DNA from: Leptospira brenneri
GTDB taxonomy: Bacteria; Spirochaetota; Leptospiria; Leptospirales; Leptospiraceae
NCBI RefSeq assembly: GCF_002812125.1
Contig: NZ_NPDQ01000007.1
Span: 62,001 to 126,000, forward strand
Direction of reading: 5' to 3'
Length of the DNA: 64,000 bases
In this document: piece by piece, positions 38,859 to 46,963 of the stretch
Layout of the letters: each line of letters starts with the position of its first letter
Position numbering within the stretch: position 1 is the first letter of the stretch
Position numbers and translations under genes: made by a program
Notes under the pieces: generated by a model
What the model was told of the DNA's origin: nothing
The model's database searches: none
The model's input: the letters and a program-made list of their open reading frames with translations, nothing else

Positions 38859-39444
38859 CTACTTGGAACCTCGAGAACCTACCAACAGTAATGTTCTCTC
38901 CAAATTTCGCAATGGCTTCTTGGAGAAGGTCATTGATGGTTTTGGAGTTGTCGCGAATCGATTTTTGGTGAATGAGACAAATCTCTTCAAAGTATTTTTT
39001 CATTTTACCTGGAAGGATTTTTTCGATTTGGTCTGCCTTTTTCCCTTCTTTTTCAAGAAGTGCTTTTTGCACACTCATCTCGTTGTCAATTTCTGATTTA
39101 GGGATGGACTCTTCATTTACATAAAGTGGGTTCATCGCAGTGATTTGAAGAGCGATCTCTTTTCCAAGAGCTTCGAACGCTTCGTTATTTGCTACGAAGT
39201 CAGTTTCACAGTTAAGTTCCACAAGAACTCCTGTTTTCCCTGTTCCGTGAATGTAAGCGATGACCTTTCCTTCACCAGTTTCACGACCAGCACGTTTCGC
39301 TGCTTTCGCTAAACCTTTTTCTCTTAAATAAGTAACTGCTTTTTCAATATCGCCACCCTTTTCTTCGAGGGCTTTTTTGCAGTCCATCATCCCCGCGCCA
39401 GTACGTTCGCGGAGATCTTTGATTTGTTCGGAGCTAACTGCCAT
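38848..39444 (-). CDS. tsf: Elongation factor Ts
   Basis: 198 residues, the shorter form. The N-terminal UBA-like domain has [18 protein letters not shown], followed by [27 protein letters not shown] strands (split here by reading through the motif). The C-terminal segment is [13 protein letters not shown]-Ts regenerates EF-Tu-GTP. It meets the rpsB stop at a single shared base and overlaps pyrH. The short length agrees with a missing or reduced second half of the core domain, as in many bacteria. Confidence 0.95.
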   Translation of the reverse strand: MAVSSEQIKDLRERTGAGMMDCKKALEEKGGDIEKAVTYLREKGLAKAAKRAGRETGEGKVIAYIHGTGKTGVLVELNCETDFVANNEAFEALGKEIALQITAMNPLYVNEESIPKSEIDNEMSVQKALLEKEGKKADQIEKILPGKMKKYFEEICLIHQKSIRDNSKTINDLLQEAIAKFGENITVGRFSRFQVGGN

Positions 39445-40325
39445 TACTCTTTTCCTTCTGTAGCTTCAACTTTTACTTCTGCTTTTTTTGCAGCATCCGC
39501 ATCCACAGGGATGTCTTTTGCCACTGGAGGAAGTTCATCGTCCATGATGAATTTTCCAGACTCATCATACTCACCTTGGTATTCAAGTGCAAGTTGTTCT
39601 GCGTCCATATCTTCAGCAAAATTAGTTTGGATGACTTCTCCACCAGTTCCTTCGAGAACAGCATTTGCCATTGTATCGAGGAATAAAGAAATCGCACGAA
39701 TCGCATCATCGTTACCTGGAATTGGGTAATCGATTGGTTCTGGATCACAGTTAGTATCAATCACTGCGAACACTTTCAAACCGAGTTTTTTTGCTTCTTT
39801 TACTGCAATTTCTTCTTTTTTAGGATCAATTACGAAAAGGATTTCAGGCACAACTGCCATATCCTTAATCCCACCAAGTGTTTGGCGGAGTTTTTCTAAT
39901 TCGCGTTTGAGTGAAAGTGCTTCTTTTTTAGTTCTAGCTTCTTGTTCGAAAGAGTTGTTCTCTTCCATTTGCTCTAGTTTTTTCAAACGAGCAATTGACT
40001 TCTTTACTGTATTCCAGTTAGTTAAAAGCCCACCTAACCAACGGTTAGATACATAGTACATACTGCACGCTTGTGCTGCTCTTTCAATGGCGCCACGAGC
40101 TTGTTTTTTAGTTCCTACAAAAAGAACCTTCTTACCTTGACCGGTAAGTTTTTTCAAAGCATCATAAGCTTCTTTTGTTTTTTGAACCGTCTTTTGAAGG
40201 TCGATGATATGGATTCCGTTACGAGCAGTATAAACATACGGGCTCATTTTTGGATTCCAACGACGTGTTTGGTGACCGAAGTGTACGCCTGCTTCTAGCA
40301 GACTCTTCATGGAAATTACTGACAT
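39444..40325 (-). CDS. rpsB: 30S ribosomal protein S2
   Basis: 293 residues. [55 protein letters not shown] and [23 protein letters not shown] segments define S2. A C-terminal extension of about 50 acidic residues ([20 protein letters not shown]...) goes beyond the E. coli length. S2 is a small-subunit protein needed for S1 binding. rpsB followed by tsf is the classic order. It is 2 bases after the DUF4321 gene. Confidence 0.96.
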   Translation of the reverse strand: MSVISMKSLLEAGVHFGHQTRRWNPKMSPYVYTARNGIHIIDLQKTVQKTKEAYDALKKLTGQGKKVLFVGTKKQARGAIERAAQACSMYYVSNRWLGGLLTNWNTVKKSIARLKKLEQMEENNSFEQEARTKKEALSLKRELEKLRQTLGGIKDMAVVPEILFVIDPKKEEIAVKEAKKLGLKVFAVIDTNCDPEPIDYPIPGNDDAIRAISLFLDTMANAVLEGTGGEVIQTNFAEDMDAEQLALEYQGEYDESGKFIMDDELPPVAKDIPVDADAAKKAEVKVEATEGKE

Positions 40326-40327
40326 AG

Positions 40328-40561
40328 TTACCCCTTTTTTAATGCGAGATATCCAGACGCTACAAGACCAACGATACTTGCAGGGGTTAGCTGGAACTCG
40401 ACTTTAATTATGTAAAGCTCGAGAGATACTGGTGATTCGAACAAAAACCGAGAGAGGTATGTAGTGCCAAGAAGTCGGTCAAGGACCACTCCAGCCACAG
40501 CTCCCGCCATCAGTCCCAAAAAAAGTACGAGAAGCAGGTTCCCGATTTGGGTTTTGTTCAT
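40328..40561 (-). CDS. DUF4321 small membrane protein
   Basis: 77 residues with two hydrophobic helices (about residues 7-29 and 58-75). The pattern [16 protein letters not shown] followed by a strand-rich middle and [17 protein letters not shown] matches my memory of DUF4321. The family is small, membranous and without known function. It precedes rpsB by 2 bases, so it is the first gene of the rpsB-tsf-pyrH operon. The region upstream contains TTGACA boxes on the minus strand (40619-40614) that may be part of the operon promoter, but no matching -10 is clear. Confidence 0.75.
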   Translation of the reverse strand: MNKTQIGNLLLVLFLGLMAGAVAGVVLDRLLGTTYLSRFLFESPVSLELYIIKVEFQLTPASIVGLVASGYLALKKG

Positions 40562-40726
40562 CCAAAAGCACCTTTGTCAAGCTTTCCTGTCAGGATTTGG
40601 AATTTAGGCAGATTGTCAAGGGGAAAGGCATCGGAAGGTTCTGAAATGGCCTGCTTGGTTCCCATTTCGCCAAAAAACCACACGAGAACCGTCTTCTTTG
40701 GGCGCCCCCAATCCCCAGGCTTTCAT

Positions 40727-40826
40727 AAGTCCCACAAAAAAAGGAACGGGCTCACTCCGGGGTCCGCCTTCGCTCCCGTCTGCCAAAAGGCAGACCAAGC
40801 CCTGCGGATCCCTGGCGCAGGGACTT
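40727..40826. repeat. GC-rich structured intergenic element
   Basis: Bounded by AAGTCCC (40727-40733) and its reverse complement GGGACTT (40820-40826). Inside are two perfect hairpins: GTCTGCC-AAAA-GGCAGAC (40778-40795) and CCCTGCG-N9-CGCAGGG (40800-40822). The last overlaps the right boundary arm. ACGGG (40746-40750) and CCCGT (40775-40779) add an alternative stem. The composition contrasts with the A/T-rich surroundings. It looks like a mobile or repeated palindromic element (REP/MITE-like) or a structured RNA; copy number is not visible here. Confidence 0.55.
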
Positions 40827-40965
40827 ACCATTCCCTAGAATCAAGAGTCAAAAGTGTCGTTTTGATATCGATGACACAGATGGTATCATAAAATCCTTCT
40901 TCGTTTACCATAGGTTCGAAAAATTCCACAATCACTAACAAGGGAGACTCGAGGTACTGATGGAC

Positions 40966-40994
40966 CTATTCCCCACACACGTGGGGTTGAGCCG
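40966..40994 (+). CRISPR. Solitary type I-E-like CRISPR repeat
   Basis: A 29-base unit with a 6-bp hairpin CCCCAC-ACAC-GTGGGG (40971-40986), a CTATT 5' handle and a TTGAGCCG 3' tail. It has the same length and layout as the E. coli-type I-E repeat: TTCCCC, stem, GGGG, then a tail with T-A-CCG. Stem changes relative to that repeat are compensatory (GC to AC / GT). No second copy occurs one repeat-spacer unit (about 61 bases) on either side, and there are no cas genes in the window. It is therefore an orphan repeat or array remnant; chance similarity is possible but less likely. Confidence 0.55.
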
Positions 40995-41103
40995 GGAGGT
41001 TAAACCAATGTGGCTCTGCCATTCGAATTACACACCTAACAAAGAAGAAGAATAGATAAAAAATAAGTTGCGAATGTACTAAAGCAAATAACTATATAAA
41101 TCA

Positions 41104-41445
41104 ATGCTTCGATCCATCACCTTATTTCTGTTTTGCTTTCAAAACTGCATTTTTGGACCTAGTTTCCATGGATTGGGCAATATGAGTTCCGCAGGTAGTA
41201 ACCACCGAGTTTACTATGATGAAAAAACAGGTAATTTTGAAACCATCGCGAATTTCAGAGGGAATATCATCAAACTGGGAACTGTAGTTGTTGATGAAAC
41301 CAAAAATATAGACCCAAACTTAAAGAAAAAAAGAATTTGCGAAACTACTGATATAGATTTGGTTAAAACTTTTGATCTGATCGACGAACGAATCATTGTC
41401 GCAGTTTATGAATCCTCTGGTTTTATATGTATCGAATACTATTAA
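41104..41445 (+). CDS. Small secreted lipoprotein-like protein
   Basis: 113 residues. A short signal sequence (MLRSITLFLFCFQNC) ends in a lipobox-like Cys at position 15. The mature part contains a Gly/Ser-rich start (GLGNMSSAGSN) and a strand-rich body. There is no Shine-Dalgarno; a TATATAA box lies 4-11 bases before the ATG, with TTGCGA at 41068-41073 as a possible -35. The mRNA may therefore be leaderless. It overlaps the next lipoprotein gene by 19 bases. I do not recognise the family, though the GSNHRVYYDEKTG start recalls TRL-like small lipoproteins. Confidence 0.6.
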   Translation: MLRSITLFLFCFQNCIFGPSFHGLGNMSSAGSNHRVYYDEKTGNFETIANFRGNIIKLGTVVVDETKNIDPNLKKKRICETTDIDLVKTFDLIDERIIVAVYESSGFICIEYY

Positions 41446-42509
41446 TCATTTTCCTTAGCTTTTTGTTCGCTTGCACAAACCACAATTCCTTCCGACAAAT
41501 CAGCTTTGATAAAAAATATCACTCAACAACCAAACGTTTGCCTTTTATTGGATCTGCTTGTGCTCCAAGACATTTTTTCCCACATGACTATTTCAAACAC
41601 CTCTCAATGATTAAAATTTGGGAAGATGGTGCGTATAGAACCACCAATTTATCAAAAGAACCGTTCGATATCATTGAAGATCTAAGAATTTATCAATCCT
41701 ATGATTACCTTTGGATGTTATTCTTTGTTCCGTTTTTTGAAAAATACGACTGCGACCAATACCATATCACAGGTTATTTGGTCTATTTTGATCATCCATC
41801 CAAACAAAAGTTATACTCAAAACTCCAAACCGAAAAGGGAAAACAACAACCCGACCTCCCGATGATGGTGGTCCGGGAATACAACTTGATGGACTCCGAA
41901 ATCCTTTCCCAAAAGAAAGAAGAACAAAAAGAAAAACCCCGAGCTTACACCGCACCTGACCCCAAAGCTCCATTTTCCAAAATTAGAATCTGGGAACCCA
42001 AACCGAAGTTAGAAATTGTTAGTTTACCCGATGTAAGGCTTGTCGATTCCTGTTTAGAATTTCCTTATGAATGTGCCACAGACCCCAATTATATTGGAGA
42101 AATTCGACTCAGAACTAAAGCGGATCAAAAACAGAATTCAAATCCTGATGGTTTTTCAAAAATATTTCTGTCCAAAGTCCAATCGAAAATCGATACCACC
42201 TATTTTGGTTGTTATTGTCGAAAAGAAACTAACCTGTCCATCTACGAGAACTGTCCCATTGATTCGTATGGCCTAGATTCTGTTTGCAAATCCAAATACG
42301 ATTGTTTGGAAAAATCCAGTGAATTAGATACAACAAATGGTTTAAACAAAAATCAATGTACGAAAAAATTCAAAGAGGATTTATTCAAGCTCATAAAAAC
42401 AAAGGAATCCAAAGACAAAATCCACCAAGGGAAGGAGAATTTCGAAAGAATGATTTACTATACTAAAAAACTTTGGGCTTTGGAAATCTTAAAGAATGAA
42501 AGTCCATAA
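41427..42509 (+). CDS. Lipoprotein of unknown function
   Basis: 360 residues. The signal peptide MYRILLIIFLSFLFAC places the lipidated Cys at residue 16. The mature protein is charged, with many Lys/Asp/Glu residues and about ten Cys in the second half (for example YFGCYCRKET and CPIDSYGLDSVCKSKYDC), which could form disulfides. It begins inside the end of the previous gene (19-base overlap), so the two are translated together. No domain recognised. The 240 bases after it are A/T-rich with no gene. Confidence 0.65.
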   Translation: MYRILLIIFLSFLFACTNHNSFRQISFDKKYHSTTKRLPFIGSACAPRHFFPHDYFKHLSMIKIWEDGAYRTTNLSKEPFDIIEDLRIYQSYDYLWMLFFVPFFEKYDCDQYHITGYLVYFDHPSKQKLYSKLQTEKGKQQPDLPMMVVREYNLMDSEILSQKKEEQKEKPRAYTAPDPKAPFSKIRIWEPKPKLEIVSLPDVRLVDSCLEFPYECATDPNYIGEIRLRTKADQKQNSNPDGFSKIFLSKVQSKIDTTYFGCYCRKETNLSIYENCPIDSYGLDSVCKSKYDCLEKSSELDTTNGLNKNQCTKKFKEDLFKLIKTKESKDKIHQGKENFERMIYYTKKLWALEILKNESP

Positions 42510-42749
42510 ATACAAAAGACCATTATGATTACCATCTCGGAAATTTTTATGCTTAGATCCTTGATGACTGGGAAACGAATTCGGCGAATATCTTGTTTCA
42601 AAGTAAGTTTGCTAACATAAAAATAAAACGAACTTATACATTGCAACACAGTCTAATAAGTTTACAGAAATATAAAAACGCAAGATAAAGGAAAATTTTT
42701 TAATCCATTATTCCCTTGCAATACTCTTTCTAAATGTTTGAGTGTTCTT

Positions 42750-44933
42750 ATGAGACTGATACTTGTATCCAATAGATTACCAGTACAGTGGGACGGAACA
42801 CCGAGCGTTGGTGGACTAGCAACCGGCCTTTCTAGTTTCTTGTCACATTGGAAATCACAGGGAAACGAAGTCCTTTGGGTAGGTTGGCCCGGCAAAAGCA
42901 TCCCAGAAAAAGAACAGAAAAAGTATTCTGAACAAATGGAAAAAGAATATGGGACCATTCCTGTTTTCTTAAAACAAAAGTTAGCTGACTCCTTTTACAA
43001 CGGGTTTTGTAACAAAACAATCTGGCCACTCTTCCACTATTTTACAGCTCATTGTGAATATTCGGATCTCACCTTCCAATCTTATGAGGAAGCAAACGAA
43101 GAATTTGCTCAAACCGTAGCTAAGATTTATCAACCAGGCGACTGGGTCTGGGTTCATGATTATCATCTCTTTTTATTACCAGGCTTGTTACGAAATTTTT
43201 TCCCAAATATTTTTATTTCCTTCTTTTTACATATTCCTTTTCCTACTTTCGAAATCTTTCGATTGATGCCAGAAAGGTTCCGAACCAAAATACTAAATGG
43301 ATTACTTGGCTCAGACCTAATTGGATTTCACACACAAAGTTACACTCAATATTTCCTTAGAACTTTACTCAGATGTTTAGGAATAGAAAACGAAAGAGGT
43401 GTAGTTTACCACCAAAATCACCTAACAAAAACAGGTGCATTTCCAATGGGAATCAATGTGGAACAATTTTCCAATTATGCAAAATCCAAAGAGTGTGCAG
43501 AAATTGCCAATTCCATTAACAGAAACCATAAAGACCTTAAACAAATTCTTTCTGTTGACCGACTCGATTACACCAAAGGTGTTTTACAAAGATTAAATGC
43601 CTTCGACCTATTTTTGAAAGAAAATCCCCATTGGATTCGTAAATGCAAATTTGTCCTCGTACTCGTTCCTTCTAGAACCGATGTGTCCTCCTACCAATCA
43701 ATGAAAAGAGCCATCGATGAAAAAGTGGGATCCATTAACGGAATTTACGGAACTTTAGATTGGACTCCAATACTGTACCAATATAAGGGATTCCCTTTTG
43801 AAGAACTAGTTCCACTTTATAAAAATACTCATGTGATGCTTGTCACACCATTTCGAGATGGAATGAATCTTGTAGCAAAGGAATTTTTGGTTTCACAAGA
43901 CTCAGGGATGTTAGTGCTCAGTGAAATGGCGGGTGCATCCGCAGAACTCCCTGAAGCCATCCTCGTCAATCCAAATGACTTAAAGAGTATATCCGAAGCA
44001 ATTCGAGAAGCCATCGAAATGCCAAAAGAAGAAATCCAAAACCGTAACCAAATTATGATCAAAAGACTCTCAGAGAATTCTGTGAAAGATTGGGCAGAAA
44101 AAATCTTTCACGAAACAGAAGAGGCTGCTACAAAGAATTTATCATTTCAAACCAAGTCTATTTCCCCAAATTCGGAGCAACTCTTACCAAATGCAAACAA
44201 ACCTATATTCATAATATTTGATTATGATGGGACTTTAGTTCCCTTTCAGTCCCTGCCTCATCTAGCAATACCTTACCCAGAATTAATCGAAAACTTCAAA
44301 AAACTCTTAAGTTTAAAAAATGTAACAATCGCTATTATCAGCGGAAGAGATAGAACCTTCTTAGAAAATCATTTTGGCGATTTTCCCATCCATCTAGTCG
44401 CAGAACATGGAGCATGGCACAAACCACCAAACATTCAAAACTGGAATTCTTTATTTACTTCTTCTGGTGAATGGAAATCTCAAATACTCAATCACTTAAA
44501 TGAATTCACAAAACGAGTTCCCGGTTCTTTTACTGAAGAAAAAGATTTTTCACTAGTATGGCATTTCAGAAACGCTGATCCCGATATCGGGCTAAATGCC
44601 GCAAGAGAAATGTTAGATGAACTCTCACAAGTGTCTTCTAATAGCGGATTTTTTGTGCAGAGAGGAAATAAAATTATAGAAGTTCGAGAGTATGGAACAG
44701 GAAAAGGCAAAGCAGCTTTAAAAATTTTACCTAATGATGATATGAATATATTTATCTTTGGTGATGATGCAACTGATGAAGATATGTTCAGAGAAATGCC
44801 TGAACCTGCGATCACAGTCAAAATCGGGAAATCAGAGACCATGGCTAAATATCGATTCAAAAGTCCTAATGAGGTTCAGATTTGGATCAAAAATTTAATC
44901 AATTATTTAGAAGGCAAAAATGAAACCCCATAA
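42750..44933 (+). CDS. Bifunctional trehalose-6-phosphate synthase / phosphatase
   Basis: 727 residues from ATG 42750; the longer frame from TTG 42738 adds only four residues. The first ~465 residues are a GT20 domain: LILVSNRLPVQ, GGLATGLSSFL, WVHDYHLFLLPGLL, SVDRLDYTKGVLQRLNAF and TPFRDGMNLVAKEFL. The last ~240 are an HAD phosphatase, with FDYDGTLVPFQSLP holding the nucleophile Asp, ISGRDRTFL, AEHGAWH and FGDDATDEDMF. It makes trehalose from UDP- or ADP-glucose and glucose-6-phosphate in two steps, in the cytosol. It is the OtsA-OtsB fusion, and overlaps the GH15 gene by 14 bases. Confidence 0.93.
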   Translation: MRLILVSNRLPVQWDGTPSVGGLATGLSSFLSHWKSQGNEVLWVGWPGKSIPEKEQKKYSEQMEKEYGTIPVFLKQKLADSFYNGFCNKTIWPLFHYFTAHCEYSDLTFQSYEEANEEFAQTVAKIYQPGDWVWVHDYHLFLLPGLLRNFFPNIFISFFLHIPFPTFEIFRLMPERFRTKILNGLLGSDLIGFHTQSYTQYFLRTLLRCLGIENERGVVYHQNHLTKTGAFPMGINVEQFSNYAKSKECAEIANSINRNHKDLKQILSVDRLDYTKGVLQRLNAFDLFLKENPHWIRKCKFVLVLVPSRTDVSSYQSMKRAIDEKVGSINGIYGTLDWTPILYQYKGFPFEELVPLYKNTHVMLVTPFRDGMNLVAKEFLVSQDSGMLVLSEMAGASAELPEAILVNPNDLKSISEAIREAIEMPKEEIQNRNQIMIKRLSENSVKDWAEKIFHETEEAATKNLSFQTKSISPNSEQLLPNANKPIFIIFDYDGTLVPFQSLPHLAIPYPELIENFKKLLSLKNVTIAIISGRDRTFLENHFGDFPIHLVAEHGAWHKPPNIQNWNSLFTSSGEWKSQILNHLNEFTKRVPGSFTEEKDFSLVWHFRNADPDIGLNAAREMLDELSQVSSNSGFFVQRGNKIIEVREYGTGKGKAALKILPNDDMNIFIFGDDATDEDMFREMPEPAITVKIGKSETMAKYRFKSPNEVQIWIKNLINYLEGKNETP

Positions 44934-46698
44934 ATACAATTCAGGAATCATTGGAAACGGAAGTTATATTGCACATATAAACACCGATGCCGAAATCGTT
45001 TGGCTGTGTTGGCCAAACTTTGATAGTTCACCAATCTTTGGTTCACTACTCGATAAAAAATGTGGAACCTTTTCTATTACTTCTCAATCAAAACAAACCA
45101 GTTCCAGACAAACCTATATCGAAAATACAAATATCCTTCAAACAGAAATCCATACCGATTCAGGTTCTTTCGCTGTTATTGACTTTGCGCCAAGATATTA
45201 CGAAAACGGAGAATTAAAATACAAAAGAAACTTTTATAGGAAAATTGTTCCGTTAGAAGGAAATGTTCAGATAAAAATCGAAATAACTCCAACTTATCAC
45301 TACGGAGAAAAAACAATAATTCCTAAGGTTTTATCAGATCAAATGATAATCGAAGAACCTGAGTTTACAATTAATATTTTAAGTAATGTTTCCTTAAACC
45401 AAATCAATAATGAAAACTTTTTTCATTTAGACAAAACAGTTTATCTTGGATTATTGGAAATTCTTCCCGATGAAGTTCCAATCGAAGATTTGATAGAAAA
45501 AGAATTCACGAAAACAAAACTCTATTGGCAAAACTGGGTGAAACATTGTACAATTCCTCACTATGCCGAAAAACAACAAATTCGTTCTGCTTTGTGTTTA
45601 AAACTACATCAATTTCAGGATACAGGAGCTATCATCGCAGCTTCCACAACAAGTCTTCCTGAAGCGCCTAACTCTGGTCGCAATTGGGACTATCGTTTCT
45701 GCTGGTTACGTGATAGTTTTTATACATTATATGCTTTAACTAATTTGGGACAATTCGAAGAACTCGAAAGGTATTCTAAGTTTATCGGTAAATTAACTCC
45801 AGGAGAAAACGGAAGGTTTCAGCCTTTATATAGTATATTCGGGGAATCAATTTTAGAAGAAAAAATTCTAAATTTAGAAGGTTATTTGAATAATGCACCC
45901 GTTCGCATTGGAAATTCAGCATATACTCATAAACAAAATGATGCCTACGGTCAAATTTTGTTATCATTGGTACCACTCTATTTAGATGAAAGAATCCCTG
46001 AGAAAAACCGATTTCACAATTTAAACTTGATCAAAAACATTTTAGACAAAATTGAACTGACAATGTCAGAACCAGATGCAGGTCTCTGGGAATTTCGAAA
46101 TTTTTCACAAAAACATTGTTATACTTTTTTATTCCATTGGGTAGGTGCCAAAGCAGCTAGAGAAATTTTTCTACGACTAGGAGAATCAGAACTACAAACA
46201 AAAGCAGAATCTCTAATGCAAGCTGCGGAAATTAATTTAGAATCTTGTTTTGACTTTGAGTTGGGATGTTACACGCAAGCATTTGGAAAAAAAGATTTAG
46301 ATGCCAGCCTTTTACAACTCATCACTCTCGGTTATTTAGATCCAAAATCGGAAAAAGCAAAATCTCATCTAGCAGCAATTGAAAAAAATCTAAAAACGAA
46401 AGAAGGATTTTTATATCGGTATCTGCACAGTGATGACTTTGGAAAACCAGAAACTACATTTTTAGTTTGCACTTTTTGGTACATTGAAGCTTTGGCATGT
46501 ATGGATCGACTGGAAGAAGCAACTAACCTGTTTGACAAAGTGAATGAACATGCCAATCATTTAGGACTATTTAGCGAAGATATAGACTCTAGCACTGGAA
46601 ACCAATGGGGAAATTTTCCGCAGACATATAGTCATGTGGGTTTAGTGAATGCCGCTCATAAGCTGTCTCAGAAAAAAACGAAAAGTTTGTTTTGGTAA
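44920..46698 (+). CDS. Glycoside hydrolase family 15 protein, glucoamylase/trehalase-like
   Basis: 592 residues, cytosolic, with no signal peptide. The N-terminal beta domain starts GIIGNGSYIAHINTDAEIVWLCWPNFD. The catalytic barrel has the family mark RNWDYRFCWLRDSFYTLYAL around residue 250 and a second motif, PDAGLWEFRN, around 385. The tail has QWGNFPQTYSHVGLVNAA. GH15 enzymes hydrolyse alpha-glucans; in mycobacteria a relative is a trehalase. The tight overlap with the trehalose synthase-phosphatase suggests trehalose turnover, which remains inference. Glucan trimming is the alternative. Confidence 0.85.
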   Translation: MKPHKYNSGIIGNGSYIAHINTDAEIVWLCWPNFDSSPIFGSLLDKKCGTFSITSQSKQTSSRQTYIENTNILQTEIHTDSGSFAVIDFAPRYYENGELKYKRNFYRKIVPLEGNVQIKIEITPTYHYGEKTIIPKVLSDQMIIEEPEFTINILSNVSLNQINNENFFHLDKTVYLGLLEILPDEVPIEDLIEKEFTKTKLYWQNWVKHCTIPHYAEKQQIRSALCLKLHQFQDTGAIIAASTTSLPEAPNSGRNWDYRFCWLRDSFYTLYALTNLGQFEELERYSKFIGKLTPGENGRFQPLYSIFGESILEEKILNLEGYLNNAPVRIGNSAYTHKQNDAYGQILLSLVPLYLDERIPEKNRFHNLNLIKNILDKIELTMSEPDAGLWEFRNFSQKHCYTFLFHWVGAKAAREIFLRLGESELQTKAESLMQAAEINLESCFDFELGCYTQAFGKKDLDASLLQLITLGYLDPKSEKAKSHLAAIEKNLKTKEGFLYRYLHSDDFGKPETTFLVCTFWYIEALACMDRLEEATNLFDKVNEHANHLGLFSEDIDSSTGNQWGNFPQTYSHVGLVNAAHKLSQKKTKSLFW

Positions 46699-46745
46699 AA
46701 GGAATTGATGTTTTTCTTTCACGGACATTTGTGTAATATTGGTAC

Positions 46746-46859
46746 AGATTGTAACCTAAAATCTAAGGAGATCACCTAGCGCTAGTGATCCCCGGAAGAC
46801 TACGAAAGTAATCAAAACACTAGTGAACGCTTTCAACAAGAGGTCACTCAAAGAGTGAC
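46746..46859 (+). ncRNA. Candidate structured RNA or leader before the multi-PAS kinase
   Basis: Four local stems follow one another: AGATT/AATCT (46746-46764); GATCAC...GTGATC with an inner TAGC/GCTA (46770-46790 region); GACTAC-GAAA-GTAATC with a GAAA tetraloop and one mismatch (46798-46813 region); and a perfect GTCACTC-AAA-GAGTGAC (46843-46859). A TAATAT box at 46734-46739 lies about 7 bases before the first stem. The kinase ATG is 105 bases further on. It could be a small RNA, a leader with a regulatory fold, or the terminator region of the GH15 gene. No known riboswitch pattern was recognised. Confidence 0.3.
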
Positions 46860-46963
46860 AGAAAAAAATCCAACTTACCCATTTCCATGAAAGAAATCAG
46901 ATTATTTTCTGGACTTAAATTAGAGAATTTTTCTAATTCTATCTATTACACTCCCATATCACC

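Larger units (their letters stand above)
40562..41103. other. Long intergenic region with structured elements
   Basis: About 540 bases without a supportable gene. It contains a 100-base GC-rich structured element (40727-40826), a single CRISPR-type repeat (40966-40994) and probably the promoters of the rpsB operon (minus) and the lipoprotein pair (plus). A short plus-strand frame (40547-40891) crosses the GC-rich element and is not believable as a gene. Confidence 0.7.

Noticed and set aside
40547..40891. 114-residue plus-strand frame over the GC-rich element
   Set aside because: Its sequence is the translation of a structured repeat element, and it overlaps the first codons of the opposite DUF4321 gene. 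Nothing suggests coding.
40971..41040. A tRNA gene in the region around the GTGGGG hairpin
   Set aside because: No acceptor stem, T-arm consensus or anticodon loop fits in the right spacing.
40905..41055. Additional CRISPR repeats around the single I-E-like unit
   Set aside because: The positions one repeat-spacer unit (about 61 bases) upstream and downstream do not resemble the repeat, so there is no array here.
46746..46859. A known riboswitch class (cyclic-di-GMP, cobalamin, guanidine)
   Set aside because: None of the conserved core motifs I know for these classes is present; only generic stems are visible.
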